6,161 bases of DNA from Microbacteriaceae bacterium (GCA_022701925.1 JAKONM010000121.1:1-6161), one strand, 5' to 3'; shown: positions 1 to 5,775, numbered from the stretch's first letter. The notes: generated from the letters alone by a model not told the origin. Numbers and translations are program-made.

Positions 1-1203
1 CAACGACTGCACCACCGAGACCACGTTCAGGTCCACGCCGTTGGCGGCCTGCATCGTGTAGCCGCCGTTCTGGAAGACGCCGAACAGCAGCCCCGCCCCG
101 AACACGCCCCAGGGTCGCGACCGGCCGAGCAGCGCGACGGTGATGGCGTTGAAGCCGATGCCGGCGTCGAACGCGGTGCTGAACCCGCTGGTCGTCTGGC
201 CGAGCACCTGGTAGGCCCCGGCGAAGCCGACGAACACCCCCGAGACGACCATCGCGACCACCGTCATCCGGCGCACGTCGATGCCGGCGGTGCGGGCGGC
301 TGAGGGGTTCTCCCCGACCGCGCGCAGCTTGAAGCCGAGGCCCGAGCGGTCGAGCAGGTAGGCGGCCGCGACCACCAGCAGCACCACCAGCGGGAAGCCC
401 AGGTTCACCGGGCTGCCGAACAGCTGCGGCAGCACCGCGCTCGGGTCGGTGGGCGCCGACACCGGGGTGTTCGACCCGGGCGCCTGCAGCACCGGGGTGC
501 CCAGCAGGAACTCGATCAGGTAGAAGGCGATGTAGTTCAGCATGATCGTGACGATCACCTCGTGCGCCCCGGTGCGCGCCTTGAGCAGACCGGGGATCGC
601 CGCCCAGAGCGCTCCGCCGAGCAGGCCGCCGACGACCGCCGCCAGCAGGTGCAGGCCGCCGGGCAGCGGCAGGGTGAAGCCGATCCAGCCCGCGAGCGCC
701 CCGCCGATCAGGATCTGGCCCTGGCCGCCGATGTTGAACAGGCCCGCCCGGAAGCCGATCGCGATGCCGAGGCCCGCCGCGATCAGCGGGGTGGCGAAGC
801 CGAGGCTGCGCAGGAAGGGCTGGATGCCGGCCCAGAAGCCGACGGCCGAGAAGTCGATCAGGCCGCCGCTGACCAGGGAGCCGTAGGCGTTCCCGACCGC
901 GGACAGCGCCGCGGTGATCGTGTCGCCCGGGCGGGCGAAGAAGTAGCCGGAGGCCTGGATCACCGCGGGGTTCGTCGCGGCGATCAGCACGCCGCCGATC
1001 ACCAGGGAGACGAGCACCGCCAGCACGCTGAGCACCGCGCTGCCGGAGAGGATCTCGCGCACCACGCGGCGCGCGCCCTCCTCCGACCGCGACGACCGCT
1101 GCGGTCCCGGCCCCTGCCCGGGCTCGAGGCCGGCCGGCTCGCGGCCCGTCTCGGCGACGGGCAGCACGTCGCCGGCCCCCGGCGCCGCCCCGCCGAGCGT
1201 CAC
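1..1203 (-). CDS. BMP-type nucleoside ABC transporter permease, C-terminus cut by window edge
   Basis: This is an inner-membrane permease of a BmpA/NupNOPQ-type ABC importer (BPD_transp_2 fold, NupP/YufP-like first permease). I translated it by hand from the GTG at 1203; the frame stays open for 401 codons to base 1, so only the last part of the protein is missing. The N-terminal 50 or so residues are hydrophilic and Gly/Pro/Arg-rich. A first membrane helix follows at about residues 56-76, then many hydrophobic segments. The family landmarks GFRAGLFNIGGQGQ (residues 150-163) and GENPSAARTAGI (residues 297-308) are intact. The GTG start overlaps the TGA of the upstream ATPase gene in a GTGA, with an SD-like AGGCGG inside the end of the ATPase gene, which suggests translational coupling. 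The partner permease should lie beyond base 1. Nucleosides are the likely substrate by family and by the nearby cdd, but the sequence does not prove it. Confidence 0.93.
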   Translation of the reverse strand, partial: MTLGGAAPGAGDVLPVAETGREPAGLEPGQGPGPQRSSRSEEGARRVVREILSGSAVLSVLAVLVSLVIGGVLIAATNPAVIQASGYFFARPGDTITAALSAVGNAYGSLVSGGLIDFSAVGFWAGIQPFLRSLGFATPLIAAGLGIAIGFRAGLFNIGGQGQILIGGALAGWIGFTLPLPGGLHLLAAVVGGLLGGALWAAIPGLLKARTGAHEVIVTIMLNYIAFYLIEFLLGTPVLQAPGSNTPVSAPTDPSAVLPQLFGSPVNLGFPLVVLLVVAAAYLLDRSGLGFKLRAVGENPSAARTAGIDVRRMTVVAMVVSGVFVGFAGAYQVLGQTTSGFSTAFDAGIGFNAITVALLGRSRPWGVFGAGLLFGVFQNGGYTMQAANGVDLNVVSVVQSL

Positions 1204-2714
1204 GCGGCCACCGCCTGCGGCGCCTCGCCGGCCATCATCAGGCCCAGCACGTCGCGCGGGGTGTCGGCGGGCACGACGCCCACCACCCGGCCCCGGTACA
1301 TCACCGCGATGCGGTCGGCCAGCGCGGCGACCTCGTCCAGCTCGGTCGACACGACGATCACCGGCACCCCCGCGTCGCGCGTGGCGACGATCTGCTGGTA
1401 GACGAACTCGATGGCCCCCACGTCCAGGCCGCGGGTCGGCTGCGCGGCGACGAACAGCCGCAGGTCCCGGGACAGCTCGCGGGCCAGCACGACCTTCTGC
1501 TGGTTGCCGCCGGAGAGCCGCCCGACGCGGGTGCCGATCCCCTGGGCCCGGATGTCGAAGCGCTTCAGCCGCTCCTCCGCGAAGGCCGCCAGCTGCTTCA
1601 GCCGCAGCGACCCGAACTTCACGAACGGCTCGCCGTCGGCCCGGTCGAGCATCAGGTTCTCCGCGATGGTGAACTCCGGCACCAGGCCGTCGTGCTGCCG
1701 GTCCTCGGGCACGAAGCCGGCGCCGGCGTCGAGCACCTGCCGCGGGGTGCGCCCCGTCAGCTCGCGGCCGTCGAGCACGATGCTGCCCGAGACCCGCGCC
1801 TGCAGGCCGAAGAGGGCCTCCGTCAGCTCGGTCTGCCCGTTGCCCTGCACGCCGGCGATGGCCAGGATCTCGCCCGCCCGCACCGTGAGCGACACCCCGT
1901 CGACGACGGCGGTGCCGTTCGCGTCGAACACCCGCACGTCGTCGAGGACGAGCGCGTCGGCGCCGGGTTCGGCGGGCGCCTTGTCCACGGTCAGCTCGAC
2001 CGCGCGGCCGACCATCAGGGACGCCAGCTCGGCGTTCGTGGCGGTCGGCTCGGCCTCGCCGACGACCTTGCCCAGCCGGATCACGGTGATGCGGTCGGCG
2101 ACCTCGCGCACCTCCCGCAGCTTGTGGGTGATGAAGACGATGGCGGTGCCGCCGTCGCGCAGCTGCCGCATGATGCCCATCAGCTCGTCGGTCTCCTGCG
2201 GCGTCAGCACCGCGGTCGGCTCGTCGAACACCAGCACCCCGGCGTTGCGCGACAGGGCCTTGATGATCTCCACCCGCTGCTGCACGCCGACGGGCAGGTC
2301 CTCCACGCGGGCGTCCGGGTCGACGTCGAAGCCGAAGCGGCCGGAGATCTCGCGCACCCTCGCGCGGGCGGCCTCCAGGTCCAGTCGTCCGCCGGCCTTC
2401 GTCGACTCGTGCCCGAGCATCACGTTCTCGGCGACGGTGAAGACGGGCACGAGCATCAAGTGCTGGTGCACCATGCCGATGCCGGCGCGCATCGCGTCGC
2501 CGGGGCCGGAGAAGCGCTGGACCTCGTCGTCCAGCAGGATCTCGCCCTCGTCGGCGCGGTACAGGCCGTAGAGCACGTTCATCAGCGTGGACTTGCCCGC
2601 GCCGTTCTCGCCGAGCAGGCAGTGGATCTCACCCGGGGTGACCACGAGGTCGATGTGGTCGTTGGCGGTCAGGGCGCCGAAGCGCTTGGTGATGCCGCGG
2701 AGTTCGAGCTTCAT
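1200..2714 (-). CDS. BMP-type nucleoside ABC transporter ATP-binding protein (two fused ATPase domains)
   Basis: This cytoplasmic ATPase of about 504 residues powers the importer; it resembles NupO/YufO and, more distantly, RbsA/MglA. Domain 1 has Walker A GENGAGKST (35-43), Q-loop Gln84, a variant signature LPVGVQQR (140-147), Walker B ending VLVFDEP (160-166) and H-loop His197. Domain 2 has a degenerate Walker A, GVQGNGQTE (288-296), without the Lys-Ser/Thr. It also has PEDRQHDG near 336-343, a canonical LSGGNQQK (400-407), a Walker B region AAQPTRGLD (423-431) and VSTELDE where the H-loop His would be. This asymmetry is normal for the family, so one competent ATP site per polypeptide is expected. 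I start at ATG 2714 because GGGAGGA (2726-2732) lies upstream with an 11-nt spacer, and MKLELRGITKRFG is the usual family N-terminus. A GTG at 2741 would add nine residues but has no SD. The 3' end overlaps the permease by 4 nt. Confidence 0.96.
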   Translation of the reverse strand: MKLELRGITKRFGALTANDHIDLVVTPGEIHCLLGENGAGKSTLMNVLYGLYRADEGEILLDDEVQRFSGPGDAMRAGIGMVHQHLMLVPVFTVAENVMLGHESTKAGGRLDLEAARARVREISGRFGFDVDPDARVEDLPVGVQQRVEIIKALSRNAGVLVFDEPTAVLTPQETDELMGIMRQLRDGGTAIVFITHKLREVREVADRITVIRLGKVVGEAEPTATNAELASLMVGRAVELTVDKAPAEPGADALVLDDVRVFDANGTAVVDGVSLTVRAGEILAIAGVQGNGQTELTEALFGLQARVSGSIVLDGRELTGRTPRQVLDAGAGFVPEDRQHDGLVPEFTIAENLMLDRADGEPFVKFGSLRLKQLAAFAEERLKRFDIRAQGIGTRVGRLSGGNQQKVVLARELSRDLRLFVAAQPTRGLDVGAIEFVYQQIVATRDAGVPVIVVSTELDEVAALADRIAVMYRGRVVGVVPADTPRDVLGLMMAGEAPQAVAA

Positions 2715-2725
2715 CGTGACGACGA

Positions 2726-2732
2726 TCCTCCC
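2726..2732 (-). promoter_or_regulatory. Ribosome binding site that decides the ATPase gene start
   Basis: Reading leftwards, GGGAGGA precedes the ATG at 2714 by 11 nt. This is somewhat long but is the only purine-rich SD nearby. It lies inside the extra codons that the longer GTG start (2741) would need, so it favours the shorter protein. Confidence 0.7.
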
Positions 2733-2738
2733 AGAACG

Positions 2739-2777
2739 CACGGACGGGCCGCAGCACGAGGCCGCGACCCGTCCGTG
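2739..2777 (-). repeat. Perfect 10-bp inverted repeat (stem-loop) between lipoprotein and ATPase genes
   Basis: CACGGACGGG (2739-2748) and CCCGTCCGTG (2768-2777) are exact reverse complements separated by 19 nt. Seven of the ten pairs are G:C. The element starts 17 nt after the lipoprotein stop codon and ends just before the ATPase SD. No T-run follows on the transcribed strand, so it is not a classical intrinsic terminator. By analogy with other binding-protein operons, such a hairpin may protect the 3' end of the binding-protein message or attenuate transcription into the ATPase and permease genes. The inverted repeat is seen directly; the role is inferred. Confidence 0.7.
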
Positions 2778-2794
2778 ACGGTCGGTTCAGGCGA

Positions 2795-3898
2795 TCAGTT
2801 GAACGCCGACTTCGAGCTGACGTCGATCGAGCCGTCGATGATGCCGGCCTTGATCGTGTCCAGCTCGTCCTTCAGGCCGGAGGGCAGCTTGCTCTCGTAG
2901 TCGTGGAAGGAGGAGAGCCCGACGCCGTCGTTCTTCAGGTCGCCGACGTACTGCGTGTTGTCGAACGTGTCCTCCTTGGCGGACTGCTCGACGACGTCCT
3001 GCGCCGCGGCGGCGATGTTCTTCTGGATGGAGACGAGCACCAGGTCCTTCGCACCGCTCGTGTCGGTGTTGTAGATGTCCGCGTCCACGCCCTCGATCAC
3101 GGCGTCCTTCTTCGACGACTTGATCGCCGCGCCGGCGCCCTGGTACAGGCTCCCCGCGACCGGGATGATCACGTCGGCGTCCTGGTTCAGGAAGTTCGTC
3201 GTGAACGTCTTCGCCTTGTTCTGGTCCTGGAAGTTGCCGACGAAGGTGCCCTTCTGGGTGTCGGCGTTCCAGCCCAGCAGCTTCACGTCCTTGCTCTTCT
3301 GCTTGTTGTAGTACGCGACGCCCTCGGCGATGCCGTCCATGTAGATGGTGACCGGCGGGATGGCGATGCCGCCCCAGGTCGCGACGACGCCGGTCTTCGA
3401 GTACGCGGCGGCGGCGTAGCCGCCCAGGAACGCGGCCTCGTTCGTGTTGAAGACGACGTTCTTCACGTTGGGCAGGTCGATCGAGTTGTCGTCGATCATG
3501 GCGAAGTCGGTCGAGGTGCTCTTGGTCGCCGCGGCCTTCACCGCGTTGACCAGCAGGAAGCCGGACGCGACGACGATGTTGCACTTCTGCGCGACCAGGT
3601 TGTCGATGTTCGACGCGTAGTCGTTCGCGGTCGAGGACTGCACCGACTTCGGCGTGACGCCCAGCGTCTTCGCGGCCGCGGTGACGCCCTGCAGGCCCAG
3701 CTCGTTGAACGAGCGGTCGTCGAAGCCGCCCTGGTCGGACACGATGCAGGGCAGGTAGTTCGAGGCCGCTGCCGAGCCGCTGGCCGCCGCGCTGCCGGAG
3801 CCGGCGGGGGCGGGGGCGGTGCCGCAGCCCGTGAGCAGGGCCACGACGCCGAGCGTCGCCGCGGCGCCCAGGCCGATGCGCTTGGAGAACGAGGTCAA
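2795..3898 (-). CDS. BMP-family (PnrA-like) substrate-binding lipoprotein of a nucleoside ABC importer
   Basis: This 367-residue surface lipoprotein should capture the substrate, most likely purine or pyrimidine nucleosides by family, and deliver it to the permeases. The signal peptide has KR at 6-7, a hydrophobic core and lipobox LTGC with the lipidated Cys at 25. A Gly/Ser/Ala linker (about 26-46, containing GSAAAS twice in tandem) tethers the mature domain. Family motifs are clear: SDQGGFDDRSFN (54-65), IDDNS (135-139), NTNEAAFLGGY (151-161), VIIPVAGSLYQGAG (243-256) and GVDAD (270-274). Its length is typical. The start is TTG at 3898. No ATG, GTG or other TTG is in frame for at least 30 codons upstream, the first internal Met is residue 134, and an SD, GAAGGG, sits 6 nt upstream. 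The gene lies 80 bp before the ATPase gene and 143 bp after cdd, so it may have its own promoter and certainly belongs to the transporter operon. Confidence 0.96.
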   Translation of the reverse strand: MTSFSKRIGLGAAATLGVVALLTGCGTAPAPAGSGSAAASGSAAASNYLPCIVSDQGGFDDRSFNELGLQGVTAAAKTLGVTPKSVQSSTANDYASNIDNLVAQKCNIVVASGFLLVNAVKAAATKSTSTDFAMIDDNSIDLPNVKNVVFNTNEAAFLGGYAAAAYSKTGVVATWGGIAIPPVTIYMDGIAEGVAYYNKQKSKDVKLLGWNADTQKGTFVGNFQDQNKAKTFTTNFLNQDADVIIPVAGSLYQGAGAAIKSSKKDAVIEGVDADIYNTDTSGAKDLVLVSIQKNIAAAAQDVVEQSAKEDTFDNTQYVGDLKNDGVGLSSFHDYESKLPSGLKDELDTIKAGIIDGSIDVSSKSAFN

Positions 3899-4041
3899 GG
3901 GGAACCCTTCGTCAGGAACGTGAGCGCCCGGCCGCGTGGTGCGCGCGCCGGACCGGGGCCACGCTAATCGCGCCGTGTTCCAGGCGATCGCCCGAGAGCC
4001 GTCGCGGGCCGGATGGTTACCGATCCGATACCGGGCTCTGT
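3899..4041 (-). promoter_or_regulatory. Gap between cdd and lipoprotein gene with weak promoter and operator candidates
   Basis: This 143-bp non-coding gap probably carries a promoter for the transporter genes. On the minus strand I see TAGCGT (3966-3961) as a possible -10, about 56 nt of leader before the TTG. Its expected -35 position overlaps the 10-bp palindrome GGCGATCGCC (3983-3992) and does not resemble TTGACA. A second, weaker option is TGAACA overlapping the cdd stop (4044-4039) with TAACCA (4019-4014), but its 19-bp spacing is long. Other symmetry includes GCGTGG/CCACGC arms (3934-3939 and 3959-3964), AGAGCC/GGCTCT arms (3995-4000 and 4034-4039) and an imperfect palindrome at 4015-4032. 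No T-run terminator follows cdd. A nucleoside-responsive repressor site is plausible, but no known consensus is recognised. Confidence 0.3.
3905..3910 (-). promoter_or_regulatory. Ribosome binding site supporting the TTG start of the lipoprotein gene
   Basis: Reading leftwards, GAAGGG is followed by a 6-nt spacer and then TTG at 3898. It fixes an unusual start codon where no ATG or GTG is available in frame close upstream. Confidence 0.75.
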
Positions 4042-4458
4042 TCAGGAGGCGGGGGCGCCGGCCGCGTAGTCGTCCAGCTGCCGCGGTCCGAAGCTGTCCG
4101 GCAGCACCTGGTCGATGGTGCGGAGGCCGCTGACGGTGTCGAGCACCATGCCCGGGGCGGCGTGCTCGACCAGCAGCTGGCGGCAGCGCCCGCAGGGCAT
4201 CAGCACCGCCCCGGTGCCGTCGACGCAGGCGAAGGCGGTCAGCAGGCCTCCCCCGGTCATCGCGAGCTGCGACACCAGCGAGCACTCGGCGCAGAGCGTC
4301 ACGCCGTAGGAGGCGTTCTCGACGTTGCAGCCGGACACGATGCGGCCGTCGTCGACGATCGCGGCGGCGCCCACCGGGAACTTCGAGTAGGGCACGTAGG
4401 CGTGCTGCATCGCCTCCCGCGCCGCCTGCCGCAGACCGTCCCAGTCGATGTCGCTCAT
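4042..4458 (-). CDS. cdd: Cytidine deaminase (small, homotetrameric type)
   Basis: Cdd hydrolyses cytidine and deoxycytidine to uridine and deoxyuridine plus ammonia in the cytoplasm (pyrimidine salvage). The 138-residue product has the length of the small tetrameric class. Substrate-pocket motifs are YVPYSKFPVGAA (21-32) and CNVENASYG (44-52). The zinc site is C56-A-E-C followed by P88-CGRC-92: Cys56, Cys89 and Cys92 are the metal ligands and Glu58 is the catalytic proton shuttle. The residue after the catalytic Glu is Cys rather than the Arg of the Bacillus enzyme; as I recall, actinobacterial Cdd shares this. I chose ATG 4458 because GAGGGGGG lies 5 nt upstream and the family N-terminus fits; the open frame upstream is only an out-of-frame shadow of manC. 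It follows manC by 11 bp and precedes the nucleoside transporter genes, so it probably acts on imported nucleosides. Confidence 0.97.
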   Translation of the reverse strand: MSDIDWDGLRQAAREAMQHAYVPYSKFPVGAAAIVDDGRIVSGCNVENASYGVTLCAECSLVSQLAMTGGGLLTAFACVDGTGAVLMPCGRCRQLLVEHAAPGMVLDTVSGLRTIDQVLPDSFGPRQLDDYAAGAPAS

Positions 4459-4463
4459 GCCCG

Positions 4464-4471
4464 CCCCCCTC
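4464..4471 (-). promoter_or_regulatory. cdd ribosome binding site overlapping the manC stop codon
   Basis: Reading leftwards the junction is TGAGGGGGGCGGGCATG: the manC stop TGA (4472-4470) runs into the G-rich SD, and a 5-nt spacer leads to the cdd ATG (4458). Ribosomes ending manC would cover the cdd initiation region, so coupled translation is likely. Confidence 0.75.
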
Positions 4472-5621
4472 ACAGCACGTCGGTGCGGCCGGACAGCTTC
4501 AGCGCGTCGACGACGCTCTTCACCCGCTGGGCGTGCTCGCTGGTGGTGACGAGCAGCGCGTCCTCGGTGTCGACGACGATGATGTTCTCCACGCCGATCA
4601 GGGTGATCAGCCGGTCGCGGTCGGTCACCACGACGCCGCTGGAGGAGTCGGCCAGCACGCGGGCGTGCTCGCCGAGGATCGCCAGGTCGCCGCCGCGCCC
4701 GTTCGACTGCATCTTGGCGATCGAGGCGAAGTCGCCCACGTCGTCCCAGGAGAAGTCGCCCTCGATGACGGCCAGGCGGCCCTCGGCCGCGGCCGGCTCG
4801 GCGACGGAGTAGTCGATGGCGATCTTCTCGAGCCCCGGCCACACCTGGTCCACCACGGCGCCCCGCTCCGGGGTGTCCCAGGCCTCCGCCAGACGCCGGA
4901 GCCCCGCGACCAGCTCGGGCTTCGTCTTGGCCATCTCCTCGAGCAGCACGTCCGCGCGGCTGATGAACATGCCCGCGTTCCAGACGTAGCGCCCGGACTC
5001 CACGTACTCCTTGGCCGTCTCCAGGTCGGGCTTCTCGACGAAGCGCGTCACGGCGAGGGCGGAGGTCGTGCCGGCCACGTCGAGGCGCTCGCCGCCCTCG
5101 ATGTAGCCGAAGCCGATGGCGGGCTCGCTGGGCACGATGCCGATGGTCGCGATGTACCCGGCGTCGGCGACGGTGATGGCCTCCACCACCGAGCGGCGGA
5201 AGCGGCGGACGTCAGAGATGACGTGGTCGGCGGCGAAGGAGCCGATGATGACGCCGGGCTCGCGGCGCTCGAGGATCGCGGCCGCCAGGCCGATGGCCGC
5301 GGAGGAGTCCTTCGGCTCGCTCTCGAGCACGACGTTGCGGTCGGCCAGCTGCGGCAGCTGGTGCTCGACGGCCGCCCGGTGCGCCCGGCCGGTGACGACC
5401 ATCACGCGGTCGGCCCCGGCGATGGGCGCCAGGCGCTCCCACGTGCCCTTCAGCAGGGTCTGGCCGGAGCCGGTGAGGTCGTGCAGGAACTTCGGGGCGT
5501 CGGCGCGGGACAGCGGCCAGAGGCGCGAGCCGATGCCGCCCGCCGGGATCACGGCGTAGAACCGTTCGACGGCCTCCGGCTCGGTGCCGCGACCCGCCCA
5601 GCGCATGGTTCCGTCCGTCAT
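4470..5621 (-). CDS. manC: Mannose-1-phosphate guanylyltransferase (GDP-mannose pyrophosphorylase)
   Basis: This cytoplasmic enzyme makes GDP-mannose from GTP and mannose-1-phosphate, the donor for mannosylated envelope lipids, lipoglycans and exopolysaccharides. The 383-residue protein has one nucleotidyltransferase domain and no C-terminal cupin isomerase domain, so it is the monofunctional form. Visible motifs are the nucleotide loop AVIPAGGIGSRLWPLSR (23-39) with PKF (43-45), the metal-site ADH (131-133), TIGIVPSEPAIGFGYI (159-174), FVEKPDLETA (194-203), WNAGMF (214-219), IDYSVAEPA (269-277) and a later SWDDVGDF. The ATG at 5621 is chosen. No good SD precedes it, but TACAGT ends 7 nt upstream, as in leaderless actinobacterial genes. 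A second ATG at 5606 would shorten the protein by five residues. Mycobacterial literature calls the equivalent gene manB, so symbol use varies. It is divergent from sdhC and tightly followed by cdd. Confidence 0.94.
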   Translation of the reverse strand: MTDGTMRWAGRGTEPEAVERFYAVIPAGGIGSRLWPLSRADAPKFLHDLTGSGQTLLKGTWERLAPIAGADRVMVVTGRAHRAAVEHQLPQLADRNVVLESEPKDSSAAIGLAAAILERREPGVIIGSFAADHVISDVRRFRRSVVEAITVADAGYIATIGIVPSEPAIGFGYIEGGERLDVAGTTSALAVTRFVEKPDLETAKEYVESGRYVWNAGMFISRADVLLEEMAKTKPELVAGLRRLAEAWDTPERGAVVDQVWPGLEKIAIDYSVAEPAAAEGRLAVIEGDFSWDDVGDFASIAKMQSNGRGGDLAILGEHARVLADSSSGVVVTDRDRLITLIGVENIIVVDTEDALLVTTSEHAQRVKSVVDALKLSGRTDVL

Positions 5622-5628
5622 GCCCGCA

Positions 5629-5634
5629 ACTGTA
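5629..5634 (-). promoter_or_regulatory. Candidate -10 element for a leaderless manC transcript
   Basis: Reading leftwards, TACAGT fits the actinobacterial -10 pattern TANNNT and ends 7 nt before the manC ATG, so transcription would start at or next to the A of the start codon. The expected -35 position reads GGGGGC and is not recognisable. The absence of an SD agrees with a leaderless mRNA. Inference from spacing only. Confidence 0.45.
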
Positions 5635-5636
5635 CT

Positions 5637-5660
5637 GACGGGGGTCGTCGCGCCCCCGTC
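5637..5660. repeat. Perfect 8-bp inverted repeat just upstream of the manC -10
   Basis: GACGGGGG (5637-5644) and CCCCCGTC (5653-5660) are exact reverse complements with an 8-nt centre. The dyad begins 2 bp upstream of the TACAGT element and covers the -10/-35 spacer region of the putative manC promoter, where a repressor or activator could bind. No known operator consensus is recognised. Confidence 0.6.
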
Positions 5661-5690
5661 GACTGCGCAGCGGCGGCGAAGGAGGTCCCG

Positions 5691-5707
5691 GCGGCGGGGG
5701 GCGCCGC
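5691..5707. repeat. Perfect 6-bp inverted repeat with a G5 loop in the manC-sdhC intergenic region
   Basis: GCGGCG (5691-5696) and CGCCGC (5702-5707) pair exactly around GGGGG. It sits between the putative manC and sdhC promoters, and no T-run follows on either strand. In DNA this rich in G and C, short dyads can arise by chance. Confidence 0.45.
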
Positions 5708-5708
5708 T

Positions 5709-5729
5709 CCGGCGCGGCGGGGGCGCCGG
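5709..5729. repeat. Perfect 7-bp inverted repeat upstream of the sdhC promoter
   Basis: CCGGCGC (5709-5715) and GCGCCGG (5723-5729) pair exactly around a 7-nt, G-rich centre. It starts 2 bp after the previous dyad and ends 19 bp before the putative sdhC -10, so its right arm reaches the expected -35 position. It could be an operator for sdhC or chance symmetry. Confidence 0.5.
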
Positions 5730-5748
5730 TCGCGTCGGCGGGTCGCCG

Positions 5749-5754
5749 TAGGAT
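5749..5754 (+). promoter_or_regulatory. Candidate -10 element of the sdhC promoter
   Basis: TAGGAT, in the context CCGTAGGATCG, fits the actinobacterial housekeeping -10 pattern. It lies 38 bp before the sdhC ATG, which gives a leader of about 30 nt carrying the SD. The expected -35 position (about 5726-5731) reads CCGGTC and is not TTGACA-like. Confidence 0.45.
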
Positions 5755-5775
5755 CGAGCACTGCACGGGTCCGAC

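Noticed and set aside
542..1401. Two overlapping plus-strand open frames of 114 and 279 codons across the permease gene
   Set aside because: Their translations are Arg/Ala/Gly/Asp-rich low-complexity text with no motif, whereas the minus-strand frame gives a clear permease. They are by-products of high G+C.
2739..2777. Intrinsic transcription terminator after the lipoprotein gene
   Set aside because: The hairpin is good but no T-run follows on the transcribed strand, and the next genes of the same transporter lie immediately downstream, so complete termination is unlikely.
1411..2900. Plus-strand open frames of 386 and 402 codons opposite the ATPase and the end of the lipoprotein gene
   Set aside because: Compositionally biased antisense shadows (Ser/Arg/Thr-rich and His/Asp/Val-rich). 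The opposite strand encodes complete ABC ATPase motifs.
2787..3967. Minus-strand 265-codon and plus-strand 354-codon frames overlapping the lipoprotein gene
   Set aside because: Both are Arg/Gly- or Val/Arg-rich with no fold signature, while the third frame encodes all BMP-family motifs.
3899..4285. Upstream extension of the lipoprotein frame to an ATG at 4285 inside cdd
   Set aside because: It would read through most of cdd out of frame and bury the signal peptide. The TTG with an SD at 3898 places the lipobox at a normal distance.
4459..4842. 266-codon minus-strand frame starting at 4842 and ending in cdd
   Set aside because: The first 128 residues are Arg-rich and overlap manC out of frame; cdd has its own ATG and SD at 4458.
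5640..5723. Possible G-quadruplex from G-runs at 5640-5644, 5696-5701 and 5719-5723
   Set aside because: Only three long G-runs occur on the plus strand and the first is over 50 nt from the second, so a canonical four-tract quadruplex is not formed.
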